A stretch of DNA of 7,378 bases from Acidobacteriota bacterium (GCA_021789565.1 JAJYJL010000377.1:1-7378); one strand, 5' to 3'; positions 1 through 5,904 are shown, counted from the first letter of the stretch. Program-made: numbers and translations. The notes: generated by a model not told the origin, from the letters alone.

Positions 1-912
1 TAGGCATCCTCGAAAATGGCCCGATGATATTGCCCATCAAACGCTCGACCTTTCTCCCGGGAATCGGAAAACGTTGCCCGCAAGTAAGCACGAAAGAAAT
101 CGTCCACTTCTCCTTCGCCTCTGGCCTCGAGGTCATGTAACGAAGTGTCCCAAATGTCCGCGTATTTATCCACTTCCGTTTTATCGATTTCTCCGAGGAG
201 TTTCCCTTTCAGGATCTCGTACGATTGCAGTCGAACTCCTCGATCGTTGATCACCTCGAAGACCATCGGCACGTCCGTCTGTGCCACCTCGAGGTTGATT
301 ATGACGACCATACAAAGGAAGTAAAAAACGAATGTGTCCAGCTTGTGGCGGGACTGGAGCCTCGCCGACAGGTCTTTTGCGATCAAGCTATAATTGCTGA
401 TAATGTGCCCATTGGTGATGCCATCGTCGGTCGCCTCCTGATCTAGCGGCTCGCCTGAAAACAGCGAATGCATCAAAGCCGTGCGTTTATCGTGGGCCAT
501 CCAAAACTGCCTCTTTCCGCCGACCCCAACACCTGCAACCTTGGCCCCCCAACCAGGTGCGCAGGTCGGGTGAGTTTAAGCTGTTCGTGCCGCACAAGTG
601 ATAGAGTGCGATTAGCATCAACGTGAGTGTGGTTAGCCGCTGCTGACCGTCAACCAAATAAACACGCCCGCCCACTTTGTTCGTTATGTAGGTGTTCAGG
701 TAATACCATGGATATGCCGCGGCAACGTTCGGCTCTGATGGATCCAAATCCCCGTGCTGGGCGTATGACTGCTCGAAATGGTAGAAAATGTCTTCGATCA
801 GCCGCTTAACCTCATCTTCTCCCCACTTGTACTCTCGCTGGTAGAAATCGATGTGGTAATTCGTGGTGGAAAACAGTTGACCGATGTTTTGTTTGGCCGG
901 ATTCACTTCCAT
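1..912 (-). pseudogene. DUF262-domain protein (GmrSD-like N-terminal family), frameshifted and partial
   Basis: The start is ATG at 912-910, with a GGGAGG SD (complement of 921-926) 8 nt upstream. Residues 25-28 read QREY followed by KW, and residues 88-95 read DGQQRLTT. Both are hallmark motifs of DUF262, the ParB/Srx-fold nucleotidase-like domain shared with the type IV restriction system GmrSD and several defence proteins. After about residue 121 this frame turns into an unrelated tail and stops at 487. Removing one G from the G6 run (C6 on the plus strand, 545-550) restores a frame that stays open to base 1, adding about 180 residues. That continuation has the family-typical FEVINDRGVRL stretch (about 264-232) and an aromatic-rich core, so it is plainly the same gene. 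The C-terminal part, often DUF1524 (HNH-like), would lie beyond the left edge. It follows the metallopeptidase gene by 84 bp on the same strand. It is either a pseudogene, a phase-variable gene or a sequencing error. DUF262 identity is strong; disruption is certain in this sequence but its biological reality is not. Confidence 0.85.
545..550. other. C6/G6 homopolymer at the DUF262 frame break
   Basis: Six consecutive C on the plus strand (G6 in the coding sense) sit exactly where the DUF262 reading frame switches. Codons before it read TTG GGG GGC; with one base fewer they read TTG GGG GCC AAG and the protein continues in family-like sequence. A homopolymer of this kind is a common place for sequencing indels, replication slippage or transcriptional slippage. 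The window cannot tell these apart. Confidence 0.7.
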
Positions 913-996
913 CTGTTATGCCTCCCATAAGTCTCAATTACATTGCTGAGCAGCCTGGGGAACCGAATTCAAAGACTACTGCTTCAGCGATGTGGC

Positions 997-2046
997 TTAC
1001 GTCAAAGGGACGTTAATCCAGTAAGAGCCGCTCGGCAGCTTGACGAAGCGTATTCCAGCCGTGTTCAACAACTCCTCCACGACCGCTTTCAAGGCATCGA
1101 ATACATCGAGGGACGACCATTTGCCATAAGTTGACTTCATTGTCTGTAGGGCAGACTCGAACCGCTGAAAGATCGGTCGGAAGTAGTTCGTCTGCTGAAT
1201 AAGGTTGTGAGCTTTCGGAGCGGCCTCATTCATGCTTTTCTCCAATCCGTCCAAGTGCCCCAGCAGGTAAGCCCCATAGATAAGCACTCGCCCATAAATC
1301 GCCTGGAATTCGGATACGAGTGTCTCGACCATAGCGTGTGTACGATAAGCAATTATGGCCGAGTCACCGCGTCCTCGCGCCGTTTCCAATGCGGCACAAA
1401 AGGGATCCTCAAAGTGTGTTATTCGGTCTTGCGTGTTGCCAAACTCAGCGCTGAGGCGGCAAGCGATGTACTCGTCCCAGCACTGTAGGGCCACTCCAAA
1501 TAGGATCCCCTCCCGATAATCCGCGATTTCCGACCCGTACAGGCCTGGGAACGCCCGGTCTTGCATCGCGAGGTCATGGACGTGGGCGGCTTCATGGGCA
1601 AGGACATGCAACGCAAGTTTTGCACCAACACCGTCAAGGTCTCCCCTCAAGGGATAAACAACCGCCGCATTAATGACGAGGTGTGAGGAAGGCCTGCCAT
1701 CCCGGAGGACTGTTGCGGCCATTGCGACACCAGTGGCGAAATCATCCTGCGTCTTGGTCGCCTTTTTGCTTGAAGAGAATCCTTGTTGGACATCAGCAAG
1801 GGCTTGGTCATAATCGAACGCAACTGTAACTGCGATCAAGCGTTCAAGGTTGAGAAATGTCCCGAATGCCCGAAGAAACCCGAGCACCATACTCCCGACA
1901 TCATGCGCTTCCTGCTCACTCGCAAAACCTCGCATGTTTGCACTGACTTCGGGCAATGAAGACGGCTCCTTAAAGAGCTCGCCGAGAGTCTCAACATCCT
2001 CATTCACTCCCTCTGTTTGCGGCGATTGATGTTTGTCCGGGTCCAT
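997..2046 (-). CDS. Putative HExxH zinc metallopeptidase, family unrecognised
   Basis: 349 residues. I do not recognise the family. Residues 151-155 read HEAAH, an HExxH zinc-binding and catalytic motif, set in a hydrophobic helix (LALHVLAHEAAHVHD). Glu192 in WDEYIACRLS, 37 residues after the second His, is a good candidate third zinc ligand, giving a gluzincin-like HExxH plus E arrangement. Residues 1-35 are acidic and probably disordered. The C-terminal half looks helical. There is no signal peptide or clear membrane segment, so it is probably cytoplasmic. The start at ATG 2046 is fixed by an in-frame stop a few codons upstream and by GGGAG just before it, with a short 2-nt spacer. It is transcribed away from the PRTRC operon and lies 84 bp upstream of the DUF262 gene on the same strand, so the two may be co-transcribed. 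Peptidase activity is inferred from the motif only. Confidence 0.75.
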   Translation of the reverse strand: MDPDKHQSPQTEGVNEDVETLGELFKEPSSLPEVSANMRGFASEQEAHDVGSMVLGFLRAFGTFLNLERLIAVTVAFDYDQALADVQQGFSSSKKATKTQDDFATGVAMAATVLRDGRPSSHLVINAAVVYPLRGDLDGVGAKLALHVLAHEAAHVHDLAMQDRAFPGLYGSEIADYREGILFGVALQCWDEYIACRLSAEFGNTQDRITHFEDPFCAALETARGRGDSAIIAYRTHAMVETLVSEFQAIYGRVLIYGAYLLGHLDGLEKSMNEAAPKAHNLIQQTNYFRPIFQRFESALQTMKSTYGKWSSLDVFDALKAVVEELLNTAGIRFVKLPSGSYWINVPLT

Positions 2047-2058
2047 ATCTCCCGCTTA

Positions 2059-2074
2059 ATGCCTATGTCGGCAT
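2059..2074. repeat. Small inverted repeat ATGCC-N6-GGCAT, possible operator
   Basis: ATGCC (2059-2063) and GGCAT (2070-2074) are perfect 5-bp inverted arms around TATGTC. The repeat abuts the putative -10 box and covers the expected transcription start of the metallopeptidase gene, a position where a repressor could act. Arms this short occur often by chance. Confidence 0.25.
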
Positions 2075-2103
2075 ATTGTACCGGAGAAACGGACATTCAT
2101 CTA
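2075..2103 (-). promoter_or_regulatory. Putative sigma70-type promoter for the metallopeptidase gene
   Basis: On the minus strand TACAAT (complement of 2075-2080) matches the -10 consensus at 5 of 6 positions and would start transcription about 20 nt before the ATG at 2046. About 17 bp upstream is TAGATG, only a 3 of 6 match to the -35 box. The placement is reasonable but the support is weak. Confidence 0.3.
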
Positions 2104-2321
2104 CGTAAGCATTTGGTCCAAGGCACCGGACAGATTACAGGTCAGATTTGCAAAAAGCGAACAGGGATCCCCAAGCGCGGTGTGACTCTCAGCTCAGCGA
2201 ACTCTTGACATCGCCCAGGGTGCATCAGGGACACCTGGCCTGTTTCGGCTGCAGGATCCTATCCGTAGTGAGACCCAAAACAATCTTCGGCGTAGGCAGA
2301 AAACAACAAGCTCGCGCCAAG

Positions 2322-2329
2322 AAAGGAGG
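2322..2329 (+). promoter_or_regulatory. Strong Shine-Dalgarno setting the GTG start of PRTRC E
   Basis: AAAGGAGG is a near-perfect anti-SD complement ending 4 nt before GTG at 2334. The first in-frame ATG (2349) is 19 nt away, too far for this site. An out-of-frame ATG at 2332 opens only five codons. The GTG start gives the protein the MFxxL beginning expected for the family. Confidence 0.8.
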
Positions 2330-2333
2330 CAAT

Positions 2334-2831
2334 GTGTTCGTTGAACTAATGCCGCTTCTTGCTGGCCGCACCGTGCTCATCACGGTGGCCAAAGTAGATG
2401 ACAAGACGCTCCGCGTCAACGTCATTCCCCACGGAAAGGCCGACGAGAATCCGGCTCTTACCACTTCACTCACTTACACCGGCACGCCCGAGGAACTCGA
2501 TGCTGAACTCGGGAAGCATTTGGCCGGTTATGTTCAAACCCACCAACAAACCGCCAGCACTCTGGCCGAGGCGAAAGCCACAATGGAGGCTGCCGCCAAA
2601 GCTGCGCAGGAGGAAGCGAAGCGGAAAGCCGAGGAGCGCAGGAAAGCAACTCACAAGCCGCTCGACAAAGGAACCACTGCGACGGCTGAGCCTGGTTCAG
2701 CCGCATCCTCTGCATCCGTAACGCCGCCCGACACCGCGCCCGCTTCGGCATCGGCTGGCACAGCGGGGCTGTTCGGAACGGCATCGCCCGAACCAGCTTC
2801 AACTCAATCGAAGGGAGGTCTCGCACTCTGA
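2334..2831 (+). CDS. PRTRC system protein E
   Basis: 165 residues from a GTG start. The N-terminus (MFVELMPLLAGRTVLITVAK, followed by a TLRVNVIP strand) matches what I know of PRTRC system protein E, a small protein of unknown function found only with this cassette. Residues 1-65 form the conserved part, with alternating strands and a TPEELDAELGKHL helix. Residues 71-107 are Ala/Glu/Lys/Arg-rich and probably form a coiled coil (KAAQEEAKRKAEERRKA). Residues 108-160 are low-complexity Ala/Ser/Thr/Pro and probably disordered, before the end SKGGLAL. No signal peptide or membrane segment is seen. It is the first gene of the operon. Its TGA (2829-2831) overlaps the ATG of protein C by one base (TGATG), so translation is probably coupled. 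Biochemical role unknown; an adaptor or scaffold is only a guess from the architecture. Confidence 0.85.
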   Translation: MFVELMPLLAGRTVLITVAKVDDKTLRVNVIPHGKADENPALTTSLTYTGTPEELDAELGKHLAGYVQTHQQTASTLAEAKATMEAAAKAAQEEAKRKAEERRKATHKPLDKGTTATAEPGSAASSASVTPPDTAPASASAGTAGLFGTASPEPASTQSKGGLAL

Positions 2832-3034
2832 TGGAAAGCCGCGTCCTTCAGAAAGTCTACGAATTCAACGGCCTGAGGCTTCCGGAGATTTCGAAAGATC
2901 TCTCGCCGGAGGAAACTCGCAACCTTTACACCCAGCAATACCCCGATATTGCGACCGCCACGATCACCGGGCCGGAAGTCGTCGGGGACAAGCTGGTGTA
3001 TAGGTTCTCGCGTGCCATTGGTTCAAAGGGGTGA
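2831..3034 (+). CDS. PRTRC system protein C, ubiquitin-like candidate
   Basis: 67 residues. The sequence (MESRVLQKVYEFNGLRLPEI, a SPEETRNLYTQQYPDIATA helix-turn, GPEVVGDKLVYRFSRA) matches PRTRC system protein C. As I recall, this family is placed among prokaryotic ubiquitin-like (Prok_Ub, beta-grasp) proteins. Its order of two N-terminal strands, one helix, then a strand pair fits a small beta-grasp fold. The chain ends GSKG, so a free C-terminal glycine is present without trimming, as needed for E1 adenylation of a Ubl. The start is ATG 2831, overlapping the E stop by 1 nt, with GGGAGG at 2813-2818 some 12 nt upstream. The stop is 4 nt before the next gene. The family call is firm; use as a protein modifier is inferred from the E1-like and E2-like genes in the same operon. 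Confidence 0.88.
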   Translation: MESRVLQKVYEFNGLRLPEISKDLSPEETRNLYTQQYPDIATATITGPEVVGDKLVYRFSRAIGSKG

Positions 3035-3038
3035 CCCG

Positions 3039-3272
3039 ATGAGCCGAAATGCTAAACGAAAGGAGGCGACGAAGCAGGCGGTGCTGGCGGAGCTTGAAAA
3101 CCTTCGCCAGGGCCGCCATGCCCGTTACCAAACACTTGTCGGGAGGTTTGCCAGATGCCCGGAACTGATACGCGCCGCCGCCCTATTCGCCCGCGCCGTG
3201 GACGCGAGCGCGCACACACACAACCGCACGCAACTCGATGCGCCGCCCGGCTTGCTTCCACCCGTCAGTTGA
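3039..3272 (+). CDS. Small basic protein of unknown function between PRTRC C and F
   Basis: 77 residues. I do not recognise it and it is not one of the standard lettered PRTRC proteins that I know. Residues 1-55 (beginning MSRNAKRKEATKQAVLAELE) are basic and helical, with an Arg-rich middle (RQGRHARYQTLVGRFARCP) and an Ala-rich helix. Residues 56-77 are Thr/Asn/Pro-rich and look unstructured. Support for a real gene comes from a good SD (AAAGGGG at 3025-3031, 7 nt before ATG 3039), a 4-nt gap from the C stop, and a TGATG overlap with the start of F at 3270-3274. The frame used by F is Arg-rich and shadow-like across this stretch, so the 77-residue frame is the coding one here. The basic helices could bind nucleic acid or act as a conjugation target; both are guesses. 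An N-terminal piece of F split by mutation is an alternative, though the neat coupling argues against it. Confidence 0.65.
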   Translation: MSRNAKRKEATKQAVLAELENLRQGRHARYQTLVGRFARCPELIRAAALFARAVDASAHTHNRTQLDAPPGLLPPVS

Positions 3273-4246
3273 TGGCACAAGGGAGCGGCTTGTTGATTCC
3301 GAAGCTCGACGAGGTTCCGCTGGTGCATCGTTTGGTTGCGGATGACCGGCTAGCAGTTCTGCTGGCCAAATCTCTCGTCGAGCTGGATATAGCTGCCGCC
3401 GAAGACTGGCATCGGGCGGAGCACGATCCATCGTCGTTTATCGGTCTGACGCTAGAGCGGTGGATCGAGGCGCACGGGGGCGAGGCGATTCGGCGCCGAT
3501 TCATTTTGGAAGCAAGAATTAGCTCGTCTCCCTCGGCATGGGCGGAGGAAGATCAAGCCCATCCCCAGAGGCTCTTCTTAACCGTCGAGCCATCCGAAGC
3601 GGGCTGCGTGGTGTTCGGTCCGACGCTGGCATTGTTTGAGAAATGGCATCCGCGACTGCCCTCAACGTTCTTCCATCTTTTTGTCGCCGCTCTGAATCGC
3701 TGGACCAGGGTCTACGACTATCGTGATGCCGAAGAACGAAGAGAAAACCTGCTGGATTGGATCGCCAACGAGCCGGACGCCGATCAATACGAACTCCCGG
3801 ACGTGCAAGGTTCGATTCCCCCATGCATGAAACAGACGCCACTTGATCAGAAAAAGCTTGCCGCGCTGAGGAGCCAGATCACCGACCCATTCACAGCAAA
3901 GTTGGTGGCAGGCCTGATTGACCTGAAAAATGTGTCCGAGAACGCCGAGCGTCCAGAGATTGACAACAGCGTCGGCGAACTGCTTTCGGATTGCAATCCG
4001 CCTTTGCCCTCGTTGCTGGCTATCTTCGCGGAGTCGGATGGAATTGCGGCGGCATTCGATGAGGAATCCGAAGGAATGATGGAAGTGACGCCCGAGCCGA
4101 ATCTGATCATCCCGTTTGATGCGGGCGACCGAGAAAGCGTGGGCGGCGCATTTAAGTCATTCGGTGTCGCTTGCGATACGCTTGCGGCGGCGAGCCGGTT
4201 GATGGACCTCATGCCGGGCAACGAGAAATGGGTCATTTCAGGATGA
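3272..4246 (+). CDS. PRTRC system protein F
   Basis: 324 residues when started at ATG 3272, which shares its A with the stop of the preceding gene (TGATG). The frame is open further upstream to an ATG at 3155, but that extension is Arg-rich shadow sequence overlapping the 77-residue gene, so the later start is preferred. Landmarks are an N-terminal LLIPKLDEVPL segment (7-17), the stretch LFEKWHPRLPSTFFHLFVAA (121-140), and LNRWTRVYDYRDAEERRENL (141-160), which continues LDW and is characteristic of PRTRC system protein F. Residues 185-324 are more variable, with acidic segments (for example AFDEESEGMM, 261-270). No catalytic motif, signal peptide or membrane segment is seen. Function is unknown in all members I know of. 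It lies between C and B and overlaps B by 4 nt (ATGA, 4243-4246). Confidence 0.82.
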   Translation: MAQGSGLLIPKLDEVPLVHRLVADDRLAVLLAKSLVELDIAAAEDWHRAEHDPSSFIGLTLERWIEAHGGEAIRRRFILEARISSSPSAWAEEDQAHPQRLFLTVEPSEAGCVVFGPTLALFEKWHPRLPSTFFHLFVAALNRWTRVYDYRDAEERRENLLDWIANEPDADQYELPDVQGSIPPCMKQTPLDQKKLAALRSQITDPFTAKLVAGLIDLKNVSENAERPEIDNSVGELLSDCNPPLPSLLAIFAESDGIAAAFDEESEGMMEVTPEPNLIIPFDAGDRESVGGAFKSFGVACDTLAAASRLMDLMPGNEKWVISG

Positions 4247-4965
4247 AAAAGATGAAAGCCTACGTTGACATCGGAGCCAATCGCGAATTCAAGCTCAGCG
4301 AAGCCGTGCTCGTTTACCGAAGTGGCGGGGAGGGTGCATTCGCGAGCTTTCACAAAGTTGAACAAAACAAGGACGGCGCTCCATATCTCGCCGCCGGCGA
4401 ACCGCTAACCACCGCATTCGTGCGCACTCTTGCCGAGGGTCTCGGAGCCCGCGTCAAGCCTGAGATTCTTCCTGACACCGTTCTCGCGCGGACACCGGAC
4501 TTGCTGGTTTGGTGGTCGCGCCCGCAGCGCCGCGTCATGTTTTTCGGCGGGACCGATGAAGAAGCGCGGAAACTCAACGGCATTGTCTTCCCGCATCCTG
4601 CGCTCATCTTCAAGGTCGCAGGAAGAGAGCTTTTCGTAAGGGCACTCGCAACGACTTCGCGGCCGACCAACGACACGCCACTGAAGACCGCTCCTTATTG
4701 GAACACCGACAGCCGAGGCTTGGTTTGTGCCGGCACCATGCGCGTCCCGGACGGTTCGGACGTGTCCTCGATTCCACAGTGGGAAGCCGCTTATTTCCAG
4801 TCGAATTTCACTCACGCCGCCGGAGCAGTGCGTCTCACGAGTCACCCAGGAGGCTTCATCGGGTTATGGAGGAGTCTTGCTGGCAGGAAAAGATTCCGCA
4901 TTCCGTACCTGACCAATGCCGGCGAGACTCTGGAGGAATTTGTCGTCCGCGGAGCCGACCGTTGA
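4243..4965 (+). CDS. PRTRC system protein B, prokaryotic E2-like family
   Basis: 240 residues from ATG 4243, overlapping the F stop (ATGA). A second ATG at 4252 (MKAYVDIG) has a better-spaced AGGA and may be the real start. The order of motifs matches PRTRC system protein B: an N-terminal strand region (18-50), PDLLVWW (85-91), FPHPALIFKVAGRELFVRAL (116-135), a core TAPYWNTDSRGLVCAGTM (149-166), then WEAAYFQSNFTH (180-191) and a Gly-rich segment. As I recall, this family corresponds to Prok-E2_D, a proposed prokaryotic relative of ubiquitin E2 enzymes. Cys162 in GLVCAG is the only cysteine in the protein and sits in the conserved core, so it is the natural candidate for a thioester-forming residue. 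Its gene lies directly before the E1-like gene. The family call is strong; E2 activity is untested inference. Confidence 0.87.
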   Translation: MKKMKAYVDIGANREFKLSEAVLVYRSGGEGAFASFHKVEQNKDGAPYLAAGEPLTTAFVRTLAEGLGARVKPEILPDTVLARTPDLLVWWSRPQRRVMFFGGTDEEARKLNGIVFPHPALIFKVAGRELFVRALATTSRPTNDTPLKTAPYWNTDSRGLVCAGTMRVPDGSDVSSIPQWEAAYFQSNFTHAAGAVRLTSHPGGFIGLWRSLAGRKRFRIPYLTNAGETLEEFVVRGADR

Positions 4966-4975
4966 GGAAATCGCC

Positions 4976-5782
4976 ATGGAAACCCACCGCATCCATCCGG
5001 AACTGCTCGAACGCCAGGTGCGCGTGCTGGTCGTGGGCTGCGGGGGGACGGGAAGCGCGGTCGTCGGCGGACTCCCCTATCTCCATCAGTCTCTCATGGC
5101 TTGGGGCCATCCTGATGGCTTACATGTCACTGTCTTGGACGGCGATGCAATTTCGCCCTTCAACTGTATTCGCCAGCCGTTCGCGCGTTCGGAGATCGGC
5201 CATAATAAAGCGGTGGTTCTGCTCAACCGCCTGAATCTCTTCTGGGGCTTGAAGTGGGAAGCGGTTCCCGTTCACTTGCAACCAGGCACCTACATTTCGC
5301 GGAATTATTCCGGCGACGATCTTCGCGCGCACATTGTGATCGGCTGCGTTGACACGCGAGCGGCGAGAGCCGCGATTCGGGGTGCGGTCAGCAACTGGAG
5401 TACAACATCCTACCTGATGGATTTGGGAAACAGCTCGGACACCGGCCAGTTTATTCTGGGGGAGCCGTTCAATGAGCGTAACCGCAGGTCGCGATTGCGC
5501 CTGCGCACGGCCTCTGAGCTTTTTCCTGAAATCTGTGATCCGGCCCTCGATGACGAGACCGAACCAAGTTGCAGCGCGGTTGCCGCCCTGGAGCGTCAGG
5601 GACCGTTCATCAATTCGACCCTCGCGCAGCACGCGCTGGCCCTGCTGGCCCGGCTGTTTCGCTTCGGCGAAATCAGCTATCATGGCGGCTTCATCAATCT
5701 GGCAACCGGCGCGACTTCCGTACTCAGGATTGACCCGGCGTGCTGGAAGCGAATGAGAAGACAGAGCAAACGAAGTCCGTAG
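4976..5782 (+). CDS. PRTRC system ThiF-family (E1-like) protein
   Basis: 268 residues. The start is ATG 4976 with GAGG 8 nt upstream, overlapping the stop of B; an earlier in-frame ATG at 4916 lies inside B and adds only a shadow-like tail. The fold is the E1/MoeB/ThiF adenylating type: VRVLVVGCGGTGSAVVGG (15-32) is the glycine-rich nucleotide loop; VTVLDGDAISPFNCIRQPF (51-69) carries the D-x-D and N-x-x-R-Q motifs (D55, D57, N63, R66, Q67); IGHNKA carries Lys78; VIGCVDTRAAR carries Asp126. N63, R66, K78 and D126 line up with the MoeB catalytic set N70, R73, K86, D130. Cys199 in EPSCSAV, before a conserved RQGPFINSTLAQHALALL stretch, is the best candidate for a catalytic cysteine. No zinc CxxC pair is present. 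It would adenylate the C-terminus of a Ubl, most likely protein C from this operon. Last gene of the operon. Confidence 0.92.
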   Translation: METHRIHPELLERQVRVLVVGCGGTGSAVVGGLPYLHQSLMAWGHPDGLHVTVLDGDAISPFNCIRQPFARSEIGHNKAVVLLNRLNLFWGLKWEAVPVHLQPGTYISRNYSGDDLRAHIVIGCVDTRAARAAIRGAVSNWSTTSYLMDLGNSSDTGQFILGEPFNERNRRSRLRLRTASELFPEICDPALDDETEPSCSAVAALERQGPFINSTLAQHALALLARLFRFGEISYHGGFINLATGATSVLRIDPACWKRMRRQSKRSP

Positions 5783-5904
5783 TCATGACAGAGCTGGCCA
5801 GGATGTTGGCCTCTTGGCTGTCGGCGACGCATCCATGTGTAGCTGACACTACGAGACGCTGAAACTGTCGCGGCTTCGGCATTCGCGCTCGCGGGACGCC
5901 AACC
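5783..5904. other. Convergent spacer after the PRTRC operon
   Basis: 122 bp lie between the ThiF stop and the stop of the opposite-strand secreted-protein gene. A short perfect hairpin, GGCCA (5796-5800) and TGGCC (5807-5811), lies 14 nt after the ThiF stop but has no T-run, so a classical intrinsic terminator is not supported. No gene is seen here. Confidence 0.4.

Larger units (their letters stand above)
2047..2333. other. Divergent intergenic region between metallopeptidase and PRTRC operon
   Basis: 287 bp separate the two divergent starts. It holds a plausible minus-strand promoter and an inverted repeat near 2059-2080, a CAGATT hexamer repeated at 2131-2136 and 2143-2148, and a perfect TTGACA at 2205-2210 with no convincing -10 box 16-18 bp downstream. 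The reading frame of PRTRC E is open through part of it, but the encoded sequence does not resemble the family and the strong SD at 2322-2329 marks the true start. I see no RNA gene here. Confidence 0.6.

Noticed and set aside
2137..2145. ACAGGTCAG shared by the two intergenic regions (2137-2145 and 6737-6745)
   Set aside because: A 9-base match is expected many times by chance in 7.4 kb, and the flanks do not match, so it is not evidence of a shared operator or mobile-element end.
2131..2148. CAGATT repeated with 12-bp period as possible iterons
   Set aside because: Only two hexamer copies, no third copy, and no replication gene in the window.
2205..2210. Perfect TTGACA as a -35 box for the PRTRC operon
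   Set aside because: At 16-18 bp downstream the sequence is G/C-rich (around GGGACA) with nothing like TATAAT, so no promoter is called. A -35 match alone is common by chance.
2148..2333. N-terminal extension of PRTRC E to ATG 2148
   Set aside because: The extension lacks family resemblance, and the near-perfect SD at 2322-2329 plus the GTG-TTC start fit the family N-terminus.
3155..3271. N-terminal extension of PRTRC F to ATG 3155
   Set aside because: It is Arg-rich shadow sequence overlapping the 77-residue gene; the TGATG junction at 3270-3274 gives a better coupled start.
3847..4365. Minus-strand open frame of about 170 codons across the F/B junction
   Set aside because: Antisense to two genes identified by family motifs; serine-rich composition typical of a shadow frame.
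5120..5683. Long minus-strand open frame across the ThiF gene
   Set aside because: It is antisense to a gene with clear E1 motifs and shows no recognisable domain or SD; an ordinary shadow of high-GC coding sequence.
5796..5811. Intrinsic terminator after the PRTRC operon
   Set aside because: The hairpin has only 5 bp in the stem and no T-run, so it is noted but not called.
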